Positions 1 through 10,354 of a stretch of DNA of 64,000 bases are shown here, in pieces. Source of the DNA: Alcanivoracaceae bacterium (lineage in GTDB: Bacteria; Pseudomonadota; Gammaproteobacteria; Xanthomonadales; Marinicellaceae); the NCBI GenBank assembly GCA_016744455.1, contig JADGEI010000016.1:16028-80027 (forward strand). The letters are read 5' to 3'. The notes below the pieces were generated by a model, which was given only the letters and a program-made list of their open reading frames with translations, was not told the DNA's origin and searched no databases. The translations under genes were made by a program, and so were the position numbers. The first letter of the stretch is position 1; every line of letters begins with the position of its first letter.

Positions 1-1133
1 TCAGCAATGGTGCTGACTACCAATACACACTGACGCATTTATTTACTCAACACAACAAACTAGGCGGTAAATTAGGTGAATATTTAAACAACACATTAAT
101 GCCAACATTGGAGGATGCGTTAATGGAGAAAAACTTAGCAATAACTCCATATGTGAATGTTTTTAACAAAGTTCCAGAATCAGGCTTTAGTCAATTTATG
201 GATTACCCGCGTTATTCCACAGGATACACAACTTTATTCAACACCTTCGGTATAATGGTCGAAACACATATGCTTAAGCCTTATAAACAACGTGTAGAAG
301 CTACCTATCAACTCATGACATCCATGATAAAAATCATCGACAAAGAATCCAGCACAATTAAAAAGATACGAAAAGATTACCATAAAACCATTTATGCTCA
401 AGAAAAATACACATTGGATTGGGAGATTGACCCTGACAAAAATAGCATAATTGATTTTAAAGGTTATGAGGGCACAATGATTGATAGTAAGGTTACTCAT
501 GCTCAACGCTTAAAATTCAACAGAGAGGCTCCTTTTACAAAACCTGTTGAATACCAAAATTCTTTTATACCGACGTTGCAAATCACTATTCCTCAATCTT
601 ATATAATTCCTCAGGGCTGGCACAAAGTTATCGAACTTCTCAGACTCAATAGTGTACACATGCAGACTATGGAAGAAGATAAAACAGTGACAGTTGAATC
701 CTATCGAATAGGCAGTTTTGAGACTAAAAAAAACCCTTATGAGGGCCATTATTTGCATTCAAATACACAAATAAGCACATCAAAGAAACAAATTACGTTC
801 AAAAAAGGCGATTACATAATAAGCCTCAATCAACCTTCTATTCGATATATCATTGAAACCTTAGAACCACAAGCGCCCGACTCTTTCTTTAATTGGAATT
901 TTTTTGACACCATTTTACAACAAAAAGAACATTTTTCTCCTTATGTATTCGAAGACATTGCAGAGCAGTTATTAAAAGACAACGTTCAACTTAAATCTAA
1001 ATTTGATAAAAAAATAAAAAATGATGAAGTCTTCAATAGTAATTGGTACGCCCAATTAGATTGGATTCACAAACAGAGCAAACATTACGAAAAGGCTCAT
1101 ATGCAGTATCCTATTTATCGAGTTTTGAAGTAG
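1..1133 (+). CDS. M14 family zinc carboxypeptidase, C-terminal part (5' end outside window)
   Basis: The reading frame is open from the first complete codon (base 3), so the gene continues to the left and the first in-frame ATG at 99 is internal. The opening residues SNGADYQYT, then QHNKLGG and GEYLNN, match the region after a zinc ligand in M14 metallocarboxypeptidases of the long type seen in Flavobacteria and marine Gammaproteobacteria. The remaining roughly 340 residues are the C-terminal part, rich in beta-strand and aromatic residues. The zinc-binding HxxE motif must lie outside the window, so activity cannot be judged. The stop lies 4 bp from the stop of the convergent esterase gene. 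Family call is from remembered sequence pattern; moderate to good confidence. Confidence 0.7.
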   Translation, partial: SNGADYQYTLTHLFTQHNKLGGKLGEYLNNTLMPTLEDALMEKNLAITPYVNVFNKVPESGFSQFMDYPRYSTGYTTLFNTFGIMVETHMLKPYKQRVEATYQLMTSMIKIIDKESSTIKKIRKDYHKTIYAQEKYTLDWEIDPDKNSIIDFKGYEGTMIDSKVTHAQRLKFNREAPFTKPVEYQNSFIPTLQITIPQSYIIPQGWHKVIELLRLNSVHMQTMEEDKTVTVESYRIGSFETKKNPYEGHYLHSNTQISTSKKQITFKKGDYIISLNQPSIRYIIETLEPQAPDSFFNWNFFDTILQQKEHFSPYVFEDIAEQLLKDNVQLKSKFDKKIKNDEVFNSNWYAQLDWIHKQSKHYEKAHMQYPIYRVLK

Positions 1134-1137
1134 AAAA

Positions 1138-2325
1138 TCAATCCTCAAGCCAGTTATTAATGACTTGATAAATTGCTTTACTACTTAACATTTGCATATG
1201 ATTTATCTTTCGACCAATCCATTGATTTTCTTTTGGTATACATAGGTCAAAAGTTTTATCTTTACCTAATGCACTATTAATTGTTACTAATCCATCACCA
1301 ACTACACCATTGCTTAAGGTTGATTCCTCTTTATCTGATGTCGTTGTTGCAATAGCAAAGCATGAAATTTTTTCAGGTAACGGAACCTTTTGCCTTTCAT
1401 CAGTCTGCCAATCAATATCCACCACATTACCATAACGTAAATCAGTTAAACCATTACTACGCACTTTAGTGATTTTTGCAAATGGCGCACTATAGGGGCT
1501 GATTTGTAACAAAATATCAGCCCAGTGGCCACCCTTGGCAAGAAGTGCTCCATGATGTGGTGTTCCAATAAATATCATTTTATTTAAGCTATGTAACCAA
1601 TCATGCTTGGCTTGTTTTGCATAAAAGCAGGCACTATGAGCAACTAATCCTCCCATGCTATGAGTTAAGAAGTTTAAAGAAACATTTGTTGGCACTTTTA
1701 GTTCATTAAGCAATCGAGTCAAATACTTACCATTTTCTGAGACATGTAATCCTGTGTTGTAGTGTAAATAGATAATTGTATGATTAAGGTCTTTTGACAA
1801 ACACTCTCCATGATTATGCCCTTCTCTATTCCATTGTAAATCATTCATACACAAACCATGGATTAAAATAGTAGCATTGCTTTCAGTGTTAGCAAGTAAC
1901 TTGTTAATCTCCCTTATATCCAATGATCGACCACCAACGCGAAAACTCATTGTAATTGCCAATGGGTTATCATTGTTTTCAAAGTGATCTCCTAATACGC
2001 CATTCATAGCAGATGCTATAGCTTCCCGTCTGAATGATAATTTATGATCGCCAGAATAGTCACCATGTAAATAACTACTTTTACTTAAAAGCGTATCGAT
2101 ACCATAACCCAACAAATCGGTAATACCATTAATACTCTTATACACCATACTAGTTAGCCCCTTGGTTTTTTCTTTTGGAGTTCCTAACAATGGAGTATAT
2201 TGGCTAATAGTGCTATGTAGCGCCTCAACCAATTTAGTCGTGCCTTTCACAGCATCAATCGAGAGCTTACTCACTCCACGTATATCTGATGATAAATTTT
2301 TTGGCTTTTTTGATTTTTTTGTCAT
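1138..2325 (-). CDS. alpha/beta hydrolase (esterase/lipase, PGAP1-like)
   Basis: 395 residues. An oxyanion strand with HGLCMND is followed by a nucleophile elbow THSMGG (a variant of GxSxG with Thr in the first position) and FIGTPHHGA, a combination typical of PGAP1-like and triacylglycerol lipase-like esterases. The Asp and His of the triad are probably in the C-terminal third (GDGLV and NHMQM). The N-terminal 100 residues (DIRGVSKLSIDAVKGTTKLV) are an amphipathic extension found in proteobacterial members; no signal peptide is visible, so it is probably cytoplasmic or membrane-attached. Substrate unknown, probably a carboxylic ester or lipid. It stands alone, convergent with the M14 gene and about 65 bp downstream of the next minus-strand gene. 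Confidence 0.75.
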   Translation of the reverse strand: MTKKSKKPKNLSSDIRGVSKLSIDAVKGTTKLVEALHSTISQYTPLLGTPKEKTKGLTSMVYKSINGITDLLGYGIDTLLSKSSYLHGDYSGDHKLSFRREAIASAMNGVLGDHFENNDNPLAITMSFRVGGRSLDIREINKLLANTESNATILIHGLCMNDLQWNREGHNHGECLSKDLNHTIIYLHYNTGLHVSENGKYLTRLLNELKVPTNVSLNFLTHSMGGLVAHSACFYAKQAKHDWLHSLNKMIFIGTPHHGALLAKGGHWADILLQISPYSAPFAKITKVRSNGLTDLRYGNVVDIDWQTDERQKVPLPEKISCFAIATTTSDKEESTLSNGVVGDGLVTINSALGKDKTFDLCIPKENQWIGRKINHMQMLSSKAIYQVINNWLED

Positions 2326-2391
2326 TGGGTTAATATATTAATTCTTTCTTATTGTTCGACTAAGTTTCAATCAATCTAATATGAGGGTCTT

Positions 2392-5300
2392 TTACCTTTC
2401 GCCTAATGTTATTCTAACTTTTATTTCTTTACCATTACGAGTAATTAACATGTCAACAGCATCATTGGGCTGGTGTTGTTTTAATAGTTGTGAATAATCT
2501 TTGAGGTTTGTAACTTCAGCACCATCAAATCGAATGATGACATCGCCTTCTTTTATTCCCGCTTTATCAGCAGCTGACCCCTTAGAGATACCAGCAATTC
2601 TCACCCCGACTCCAGAAAACGCAAAGTCCGGCATAGAGCCAGTTGCGGCTCTTTTGGTTGCTTTTGTCTGAATTTTTGCTTGTGCTTTTACACTTGAATT
2701 TTTGCCAGTAAAAGGCATCGGGTCTGTACGTTGTGCTAAATATTCTGTAATTTCACGCACCACAGCCGCGACTTTTATCAAACCTGCACTGTCAATTTTT
2801 TCGCTCACATCTTCAGGCACATGGTAATCTGATTCAACACCAGCATAAAACAATTGTACAGCAGGCACACCTTTAGCAATAAAGGAGACTTGATCACTAG
2901 CATCCAATTCTTGGGTTATTAACTGGGTTAAAACACCCGTTGTGTAGTCTGTCCCCATGAAGATAAACTTCCATTCTCTAGCTGTGTCGGTATTCAAAAC
3001 CATGAGTTTATTGTTATTGAGACGTCCTACTGTATCTATATTAATATTAGCAAAAAAAGGGTGTTTTTTATAATTTTCAACAAAGTAACGAGAACCAATC
3101 AAGCCAGCTTCTTCAGCTGTAAATGCCACAAATATGATGCTGCGTTCAGGTTTTGATTTACCTAGTGCTTTGGCGATTTCCAACATAACAGCTACACCAC
3201 TAGCGTTATCGTCAGCACCATTATGTATTTTACCTTTGTTGTCTTTTTTTGTATTGGGCCAGCCTTCTCCTAAATGATCATAATGTGCACTTATCACAAC
3301 AGCTTGAGATAACTCGGGATTAGTCCCTGGTATAACACCTACAACATTAGTTAAATTAACATTTTTCTTACCCAAAACATCTTGCTGCCATTTCTGAAAG
3401 TAACTGTCATTATCACTACCAGTTCGTAGACCATAGTCTTTAAATTTATTGGCAATATAATCAGCAGATTTATCCAATTCACTAGTACCTATACCTCTGC
3501 CCTTTAATTCATCATTAGCTAAATATTCCACCGTTTCCATCATTCTATCAGCTGAAAAAGCAGGAGCTAAGTATGCCAATGCTTTCCTTTTTTCCAATTC
3601 CACCAAAATATTTTCTTGACCAAACTGATGTATTAATGGTGATGAATTAACTGGCCATTGACCTTTTGCACTATTGGAGGGTTCTTCGCCATCAAATGCC
3701 AAGTAAGAATACTTCCCATAATGCGGTAATTTCCTGACCAATCCATCAATCGCTTTTTCATTGCCAATGGATAATACAGTAATCACCTGATTTGGGTTAT
3801 TTGGGTTGGCAGCAGCAGCAAAAAAACTACTATTAGTGGTGTTTAATTGTTGCTTATCAAATTGAACCTTTTCAGCTGATAAATTCGCATTATAATGCTC
3901 AATAGCTTGGTTAAAAACTGAAGTATATTTATTTTCAAGCCCCAAAATCATAACAGCTTTATCGTTAGGCAACTCGCTTAAATCAGATTGCGATACTATT
4001 TCAAATTTATCTTGATTCCCTGCAACCCATTTGTTGGCAAAATCCAGGTATTGTTGGTAACGTTGATTCGAATTACCTGGCAAGACTATTAGGGTTTTAC
4101 TAGATCCATAGGCTTTTGTAAATGTAGGCGGAGATTCCCTCGGATCAAGTTTTCTAAACAAATCAAAATGAGGGTCAATTAATATTTTCAAAACCTTACC
4201 TGAGACAGTAAGAGCAAACTGTTGTTGCTTACTATTCATTTCTACCGTTTGGTAGTTTATGCCTTGATCAGTGACTATTGCAACAGGAACATCGAGATAA
4301 AAGACATCTTCATCCTGAAGTTGTTGGAGGGAAAAACTTAGCATTGTTTTTCCACGAATATTTTCTTCTTTGACTTCCCTTAATGCCAATGAAGGCGCTG
4401 CTGTACGATTTATCCACTGCTCAAAAAACCAACCCAAATCTTCTGAGATCACGCCTTCGAAAGCTTGTTTTATGTCATCAAATGAAGCTCGTTTAAACTT
4501 GTTATTACGGTTAAATGTTTGGTAAGCTTTGATGAATTTATCATCACCCACTTTTCGTCGAAGCATGTGATTAACCATCATCACCTTGCCATAACCAATG
4601 GCCTCACTTGCAGCATCATATCGTGAAAGAAATTTCTTAATAGGAAAATCATTGCCTTTATTGACATAATTACTGTATTTTTGCAAAGTCGAACGACGGT
4701 ACTGCTCACCATTATTTCGTTGTTCTTTTATTAAATGATCGGCCATATATGCCGTTAATCCTTCACACCAATTCCCATTGTTAAAATCAACATAGACCGA
4801 ATTCCCCCACCAATTATGCAATAGTTCATGTGGATAAGAAGAATGTAGGATAAATGGAAATCGAATGATTTTTTCACCCAACAAGGTAAAAGATGGCATA
4901 CCATAACCTGTCTCCCAAAAGTTTTCAACTAAGGCAAATTTAGTATAGGGAAAAGGGCCAATAAGTTTACGGTACATTTCCATGTATTGTGCTGTTGTTT
5001 CAAGGTATTTATTAGCTAACCCTTCATCTGGCGTGCGTAAAAAGGCCATGGCTTGAACCGAACCCATTGAATAACTGTATTCATTAAATGCTGCAGCTAT
5101 TAAAAATATTTCTTCTTGTGGCGTTTCTGAAAGCCAAGTGTCCGTATGAGTATTATCAGAGACTTTATCTACAACCCTTTTTCCAACAGTCACAACTTTC
5201 CAATCTTTTGGTAGCGTAGTTGTAAGTTTAAAAGTTAACAAACCTTGATTAAAATATGGTATCCAATAGGTTGAACCGGCTAAATACACTCCCTTTTGCC

Positions 5301-5727
5301 AAATAATACCGGGAGATTCACTAAATCCACGCGCATAGTTTTCAGCACTTTGAGTCACTTCTGATTCAATTTTTCCATGGTAACTAATAGCAATTTTAAA
5401 ATCGCCTTTGTGCTTTTTAGGGGCTTTTATCTGGTATACATTAAGCTTTAGATCACTTTCTTTATCTGTATCATCCTTATCCATTCCAACATCAATACTC
5501 TGAACATTTGTTTTAATTTTTTTTATGTTTTTATTTTTATCAAGAATTAAAGCATGGTGTAGTTTAAACTCCAATGTTTTAGCTATTTGTGATTCGTCAA
5601 TTGTTATTTGATCTGATACATGAATATAAGACTTATCTGGAGATAGAGTAACCACTAAATCATGATGTATTGGGGTGCTGAATGCTTGAATTGTGGTAAA
5701 AACAAACAATAGTATTAGCTTTCTCAT
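2392..5727 (-). CDS. secreted M1-M28-PDZ fusion aminopeptidase
   Basis: 1111 residues with a signal peptide (MRKLILLFVFTTIQAFS). The N-terminal half is an M1 (gluzincin) aminopeptidase: HELLHNWWGN carries the HExxH zinc site, followed by the downstream Glu in WCEGLTAY. The middle is an M28 aminopeptidase: AHYDHLGEG, GADDNASGVA, TAEEAGLIGS and NIDTVGR supply the co-catalytic zinc ligands. The C-terminus (about 1020-1111) is a PDZ domain (GVGVRIAGISKGSAADKAG, then EGDVIIRFDG). It is the second gene of an operon, starting 1 bp after the stop of the M16 peptidase. Two exopeptidases in one chain plus an endopeptidase next door suggest envelope or extracellular peptide degradation for nutrition. 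No frameshift seen; both active-site sets look intact. Confidence 0.88.
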   Translation of the reverse strand: MRKLILLFVFTTIQAFSTPIHHDLVVTLSPDKSYIHVSDQITIDESQIAKTLEFKLHHALILDKNKNIKKIKTNVQSIDVGMDKDDTDKESDLKLNVYQIKAPKKHKGDFKIAISYHGKIESEVTQSAENYARGFSESPGIIWQKGVYLAGSTYWIPYFNQGLLTFKLTTTLPKDWKVVTVGKRVVDKVSDNTHTDTWLSETPQEEIFLIAAAFNEYSYSMGSVQAMAFLRTPDEGLANKYLETTAQYMEMYRKLIGPFPYTKFALVENFWETGYGMPSFTLLGEKIIRFPFILHSSYPHELLHNWWGNSVYVDFNNGNWCEGLTAYMADHLIKEQRNNGEQYRRSTLQKYSNYVNKGNDFPIKKFLSRYDAASEAIGYGKVMMVNHMLRRKVGDDKFIKAYQTFNRNNKFKRASFDDIKQAFEGVISEDLGWFFEQWINRTAAPSLALREVKEENIRGKTMLSFSLQQLQDEDVFYLDVPVAIVTDQGINYQTVEMNSKQQQFALTVSGKVLKILIDPHFDLFRKLDPRESPPTFTKAYGSSKTLIVLPGNSNQRYQQYLDFANKWVAGNQDKFEIVSQSDLSELPNDKAVMILGLENKYTSVFNQAIEHYNANLSAEKVQFDKQQLNTTNSSFFAAAANPNNPNQVITVLSIGNEKAIDGLVRKLPHYGKYSYLAFDGEEPSNSAKGQWPVNSSPLIHQFGQENILVELEKRKALAYLAPAFSADRMMETVEYLANDELKGRGIGTSELDKSADYIANKFKDYGLRTGSDNDSYFQKWQQDVLGKKNVNLTNVVGVIPGTNPELSQAVVISAHYDHLGEGWPNTKKDNKGKIHNGADDNASGVAVMLEIAKALGKSKPERSIIFVAFTAEEAGLIGSRYFVENYKKHPFFANINIDTVGRLNNNKLMVLNTDTAREWKFIFMGTDYTTGVLTQLITQELDASDQVSFIAKGVPAVQLFYAGVESDYHVPEDVSEKIDSAGLIKVAAVVREITEYLAQRTDPMPFTGKNSSVKAQAKIQTKATKRAATGSMPDFAFSGVGVRIAGISKGSAADKAGIKEGDVIIRFDGAEVTNLKDYSQLLKQHQPNDAVDMLITRNGKEIKVRITLGER

Positions 5728-5728
5728 G

Positions 5729-8302
5729 TTATTTCACCGTGATTTGGATGGGATTTTCATTCACTAAATATTTTTTAGCAACCTTTTTAATATCGGTTAA
5801 TTTGATTTGTTTAACTGTTTCTAAGAAACGTTCATCTGTAGTCATATCACCATCAAAATAATAAGAATGTGCCAGGTAATAGGCTTGGTTAATACTAGAT
5901 AAACGGCGAAACATCATTTTCCCCAAGTATTTATTGATGGTTATTTCTAGTTTCTCTTGGGTTATATTTTTTGCAAACTTAGGTGAAATTAATGTTGGAA
6001 ACTGATTTATCAATTTATCGATATTTTTGGGTAACGTTGGAATATCAACATAAATCAAAGCCGTGTCATTAATTAATTTTATTCCAGCAGACATACGATA
6101 GGCTAATCCTTGTTTTTCTCGAATATTAAAAGAAATTTCATCTTTCAACATCAAGGACAAAATGGTTAGTGCAACTTTATCTTTAGCATCAACCTCTTTG
6201 ACAAAACCGTAAAAAGTGTAGGCTTGTTCTGATGAAAAGTCTTCATTTATTGTCTTTTTAGAATCTTGCAACTTGAAACTTTGTTGTTGTGCTAGGCCTT
6301 TAAATCTAGCATGATCTTTACTTTTAAAATCTGCATAATAGCGGTTTATTGATGCAGGTTTTTCATTTGAAACCACAGAAACAATTATATTGTTTGGAGT
6401 GAAATAATCTTTGCCAAAGGCCAAGAAAGACAGATAGTCTAATTGTTTTGTAGGTTGTTCTGTATTTTTTGGTAGAACCAACAATTTTTCATAATGTTGC
6501 TTAAAACTGTCTTTGCTTTTATTTTTAGGCCTACCTCCACCCATTGATGTAATTTTAATTTGTTTTTCAAATTCTTTTTTACTTGGAACAAATGCTAACA
6601 TTTCACTATTTAGTACATCAATAACTGCTTCTATATCTGTTGCCAAACCTTCAACTCGTATATAACCAAAGCTAGGGCTCAGGTAAATATCATCCATAGG
6701 TAAAAATGACAAGTCATTAACTTTAAAGCTTAATCCATATGCTGATAATTTTTTCTGAACTTCATCAGATTTCAACCTCTTACCAAAAGCGTCATGCCAC
6801 ATTTTGGCTGCCTCCACCCCATAATTACTTTCATGATTTTCTTTGTATTTAAAAAGGTAATGTAATGCTAATAAGTCACTCATTGGATTTTGTTTAGCAA
6901 TAACCACTGCATTGTGCCCACCGTTTACATACAATTTTGCAGTAAGAGCTTCAGGATTTTCAGCCTTCTCTAAAGATTCTGGGTACTGAACGAGCTGCAT
7001 GAATTGTTTGCCTAATTTAAATTTTTTTAATTCTTTTCCTGCTTGGAAAACACCTGCACCAGAAAATGCCTTAATAATGGAACCCAACCCTCGTTTGGCA
7101 ATCATATCTGCGTTGTAAATTCCAAACATATGTGGCTTTTCACTTTGCCTAATAAAACCAGATTTTGCTTGAATCGCTTTTGCATTAATATACTCTTCAG
7201 ACAACTCCAGTTTCAAACCCTCAAGCAAAGTGGTAAATTTCTTGCTGATGGCTGCTATTTCCGTATCATTTGCTAAGGTAATATCTGCTTGTAAATAATG
7301 AGCCACTGGGTTATTGTGCACATTAAAACTGATGCTCTTAATTTGATCAGGATAACGTTGTTTTATTTCAGATAGTAAGTTCTCTTTTTTTTGCTCAATG
7401 GCGTCAACCAATAAAACATAGAAATCATCAGAATGTTTTCCTAGTGTATAAAATGATTGAATAATGGTATCTTCGCCTTGATGAAATAAATAATCGATGA
7501 CACCTGCCTCTTGTGATAGCTTTGATTGATCAAAACCAGTTCCCCATTCTTGTAAATTGGGGCGAATTATATTGCCTGGCTTAATTGTGCCATAAATTTC
7601 CTTCAAATGTTTTAACATGTGTTTGGTATTAAAATTTCCAATAACACTAATTTCCATATTATTAGGTACATAATTATTTCGATAAAATTCAATGACAGCA
7701 TCTCTATCTAAATTTTTAATGGTCTGATAAGTACCAAGGGTTGGTAATGAAAGTGCGTGACCTTCGTAGAGTTTTTCCCGTACACTTCTGGTGATTTTAG
7801 CCCTTGGATTTGTTAATTCTTTGGCTATTTCCTCCAAAACAATGCCTTTTTCTTTTTCAAATTTATTGGCTGGGATAATAGAGTCAAATAGCATTCCTGC
7901 TTGAATTTTCATCCCAGTTTCAATTTTGTTACTAGGTACCACCATCATGTAATTGGTATAATATTCACCTGTATTGGCGTTGTTATAGCCTCCAATTTTT
8001 GCAGTTCGGTCGTATAGTTCTTTTTGTGTCCATTGCGTCGTACCATTAAACAATAAATGTTCTAGCATATGACTCATTCCACTTGTTGAGAAAGTTTCAT
8101 AAGCAGACCCCACTTTTACTACGGTGTTAATTCCCACCATAGGTAAAGCCGGATTTTCTATCAAAATGACATTAATGCCATTGTCTAACTTATGAATGCT
8201 AACACCTTGTGGTGGTTTTAAAATCTCATCGATTGCTTGAACTGTGAGACTAGTAAACATTAGTGAAACTATTGTAAGTAAAAGAATTTTATTTCCTTGC
8301 AT
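5729..8302 (-). CDS. secreted M16 family zinc peptidase (pitrilysin-like)
   Basis: 857 residues with a signal peptide (MQGNKILLLTIVSLMFTSLTV). The inverted zinc motif HxxEH is present in MSHMLEHLLFNGT at about residue 80, with the distal Glu expected in EEIAKELTNP. Length and layout fit the two-repeat M16 architecture; the second half (from about residue 470) lacks the motif, as usual. The start is supported by GGAG about 10 nt upstream of the ATG. First gene of a two-gene peptidase operon with the M1-M28-PDZ fusion. Probable periplasmic or cell-surface degradation of peptides. Substrate cannot be inferred. Confidence 0.88.
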   Translation of the reverse strand: MQGNKILLLTIVSLMFTSLTVQAIDEILKPPQGVSIHKLDNGINVILIENPALPMVGINTVVKVGSAYETFSTSGMSHMLEHLLFNGTTQWTQKELYDRTAKIGGYNNANTGEYYTNYMMVVPSNKIETGMKIQAGMLFDSIIPANKFEKEKGIVLEEIAKELTNPRAKITRSVREKLYEGHALSLPTLGTYQTIKNLDRDAVIEFYRNNYVPNNMEISVIGNFNTKHMLKHLKEIYGTIKPGNIIRPNLQEWGTGFDQSKLSQEAGVIDYLFHQGEDTIIQSFYTLGKHSDDFYVLLVDAIEQKKENLLSEIKQRYPDQIKSISFNVHNNPVAHYLQADITLANDTEIAAISKKFTTLLEGLKLELSEEYINAKAIQAKSGFIRQSEKPHMFGIYNADMIAKRGLGSIIKAFSGAGVFQAGKELKKFKLGKQFMQLVQYPESLEKAENPEALTAKLYVNGGHNAVVIAKQNPMSDLLALHYLFKYKENHESNYGVEAAKMWHDAFGKRLKSDEVQKKLSAYGLSFKVNDLSFLPMDDIYLSPSFGYIRVEGLATDIEAVIDVLNSEMLAFVPSKKEFEKQIKITSMGGGRPKNKSKDSFKQHYEKLLVLPKNTEQPTKQLDYLSFLAFGKDYFTPNNIIVSVVSNEKPASINRYYADFKSKDHARFKGLAQQQSFKLQDSKKTINEDFSSEQAYTFYGFVKEVDAKDKVALTILSLMLKDEISFNIREKQGLAYRMSAGIKLINDTALIYVDIPTLPKNIDKLINQFPTLISPKFAKNITQEKLEITINKYLGKMMFRRLSSINQAYYLAHSYYFDGDMTTDERFLETVKQIKLTDIKKVAKKYLVNENPIQITVK

Positions 8303-8727
8303 TAGGGCGCTCCAAAAAATTTGCTTTAAAGAGATTTATACACAATTCTGGGATAATAAAAAAGAGGGCTAAAAGCTCAAACCAAGGCGAAATCGAATCA
8401 AATAGCTCGCTAATTGCGATTTTTAACACTGATTGGAGTTTTTAACAACTTTAAACACTTTCCATGAGTTGTGCAAAATTGTCTATAGTACAGTAAATTG
8501 CCCTCTGATAAAAGAACAAGAAAACATCTATATAAAAAGAGACATTATCAATGTATTTAATTTGTAAAATGTTTATTTTATGCAAAACAACTTATCAACC
8601 TAATAATTTTCATCACTGTTTATAGGCATGAAACAGTAGTTATTTAGAATGGTTTTAGTTTAAGAAATTTCTACAAATCATTTATACCCACCTTAAGGCA
8701 TAATACTAAGATTGGAATAATTTTTAC
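8303..8727. other. intergenic, 425 bp, no gene seen
   Basis: Very AT-rich spacer between the M16 peptidase (reading left) and the 3' end of ada. I find no supported ORF, RNA gene or convincing terminator. It should contain the promoter of the M16/M1-M28 operon near 8330-8400, but I cannot assign clear -35 and -10 boxes. Confidence 0.5.
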
Positions 8728-9774
8728 TTAAGACCGATTCTTTTCAAAATCCAACAGCCACTTTTTTCTGGGTAATCCTCCACCATAGCCTGTTAACTTA
8801 CCATCACTTCCTATCACTCGGTGACAAGGAATCAAAATATTTATTCTATTTTGGCTGTTTGCTCCTGCTACAGCTCGTACGGCTTTGGGATTACCTAATG
8901 CAATTGCCTGCTGTTTATAAGAACGTGTTTGACCATAGGGAATAGATTGAAGTTCCTTCCAAACCGCTTCTCTAAAATCAGTTGAGGGGTGATGCAAGGG
9001 CACAGAAAAAGATTTTCTCTTACCTGTAAAATACTCCTCTAGTTGATGCTTGAGTTTCTTTAGGTGCCTGTTATTGCCTGGTAAAATAACGGCATCAAGC
9101 CTGCTTGTTAACTCTATGAATTCTTTCTCAAGTATTTTCCTGTCAGAAAAATCTAACAAACAAACACCTAGATCAGTTGCACAGGCAAACATTGGGCCAA
9201 TAGGTGTAGTTAAACGCACAATATTTATTATGGATTTAGAATTAGGCTGACTAGCACTATCTCCAAAAATTGATTTGTAACTGTTATTAAAGCCGCTTAA
9301 GGATTCAAAACCATTATCAAAAGCTGAATTAGTTATTGACTCGCCTTTAGTAATACTTACATAGGCCGCATTTATTCGTAACATTCTTTGGTAACTTTGA
9401 AATGTCATATTGTGGTGTTTTTTAAACCACCTTCGAATATGATTTGGCTCTAATTGGCGTATTTTTAAATCAGCATCTTTAATTCGCAAGTAGGGATTAT
9501 TATTTAAGTCGTTTATAAGTTGCTGTATATATTCTGGAGTTTCCTCTAACTTAGTCATCGGTTTACATAACTTGCATGGTCGATAACCGTGCTGTAAAGC
9601 TTGATTGACATTTTCAACAAAATCAACATTTTCAACATTTGGCTTTCGTGCACGACATGATGGCCGACAAAATATACCTGTTGTTTTTACACACGTGATG
9701 AACAAGCCTTCATATTTCGACGTTTTACTGCCAATAATTTTGTATTTCTGCTTAAAAGTTAATAAATTAGTCAT
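8728..9774 (-). CDS. ada: Ada: methyl-DNA sensor, AraC-type activator and O6-alkylguanine-DNA methyltransferase
   Basis: 348 residues, close to the E. coli length of 354. Three parts are seen in order. The N-terminal zinc/methylphosphotriester domain has Cys36, Cys40, Cys67 and Cys70 (FCRPSC, RPCKLC). An AraC-type helix-turn-helix follows at about 85-180 (NHIRRWFKKHH, AFDNGFESLSGF). The C-terminal methyltransferase has the acceptor Cys in IPCHRVIG at about residue 317, followed by GKLTGYGGGLPRK. In the family, Cys36 takes a methyl group from phosphotriesters and turns the protein into an activator of its own gene. It stands alone here; no alkA or alkB is adjacent. Confidence 0.93.
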   Translation of the reverse strand: MTNLLTFKQKYKIIGSKTSKYEGLFITCVKTTGIFCRPSCRARKPNVENVDFVENVNQALQHGYRPCKLCKPMTKLEETPEYIQQLINDLNNNPYLRIKDADLKIRQLEPNHIRRWFKKHHNMTFQSYQRMLRINAAYVSITKGESITNSAFDNGFESLSGFNNSYKSIFGDSASQPNSKSIINIVRLTTPIGPMFACATDLGVCLLDFSDRKILEKEFIELTSRLDAVILPGNNRHLKKLKHQLEEYFTGKRKSFSVPLHHPSTDFREAVWKELQSIPYGQTRSYKQQAIALGNPKAVRAVAGANSQNRINILIPCHRVIGSDGKLTGYGGGLPRKKWLLDFEKNRS

Positions 9775-9853
9775 AATTCTATTGTAGCCAAATTGTCAGA
9801 ACCTACTACCGAAAACTTAACAACAATGTTTTTAAAATTAGCTCAATTAAACA

Positions 9854-10354
9854 CTATAGTTTCCATTTAGGGTTATATTTCATAAAAGTGTCACTACGTG
9901 CATACAACCCATTAAACTTTTCTTTTATTCCTTGATCATGTTGAAAACCATTTTTTTCATATAAATGAATAGCTGCCTCGCATTGGTGATTCGTTAATAA
10001 AAATAAGGTATCGATATCGGCTTTATTACAGTCAGAAATAACGTGTTTTAATAAAACTTCTCCAGCTTTTAAGCCACGTGCAGATTCAAGCACGCCCATC
10101 TTGGTTAATTCATACCATTTATTACCAAAATTTTTAACTGCACAGGTACCAATAACCCCCAATTCTTTATGAATAGCAAACCAAATCTGCCCACCTTCAT
10201 CAATAATATATTTTTGAGGGTTTGCTAGAATCGTTTCATCTATTTCTTCCATTACAAACATGCCACTAACCCATTCGGCATTAATACTATAAAAATACTT
10301 AGCCAGTTTTGGTGTGTATTTAACTATTTCGACCTCTATGGTTTTTTTATCCAT
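9854..10354 (-). CDS. GNAT family N-acetyltransferase
   Basis: About 166 residues from the ATG at 10354 (MDKKTIEVEIV), preferred over the longer in-frame start because it has a good upstream purine-rich site (TTGGAGAAATTTC) and a normal GNAT N-terminus. The acetyl-CoA loop region is MGVLESARGLKAGEVLL, a degenerate R/Q-x-x-G-x-G/A motif, and the C-terminal strand is ATIHLYE-like (AAIHLYEKNGF). It overlaps the 3' end of the MarR gene by 8 nt, so the two are probably translationally coupled. MarR-GNAT fusions are known in other bacteria; here the two halves are separate genes. Substrate unknown. Confidence 0.82.
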   Translation of the reverse strand: MDKKTIEVEIVKYTPKLAKYFYSINAEWVSGMFVMEEIDETILANPQKYIIDEGGQIWFAIHKELGVIGTCAVKNFGNKWYELTKMGVLESARGLKAGEVLLKHVISDCNKADIDTLFLLTNHQCEAAIHLYEKNGFQHDQGIKEKFNGLYARSDTFMKYNPKWKL

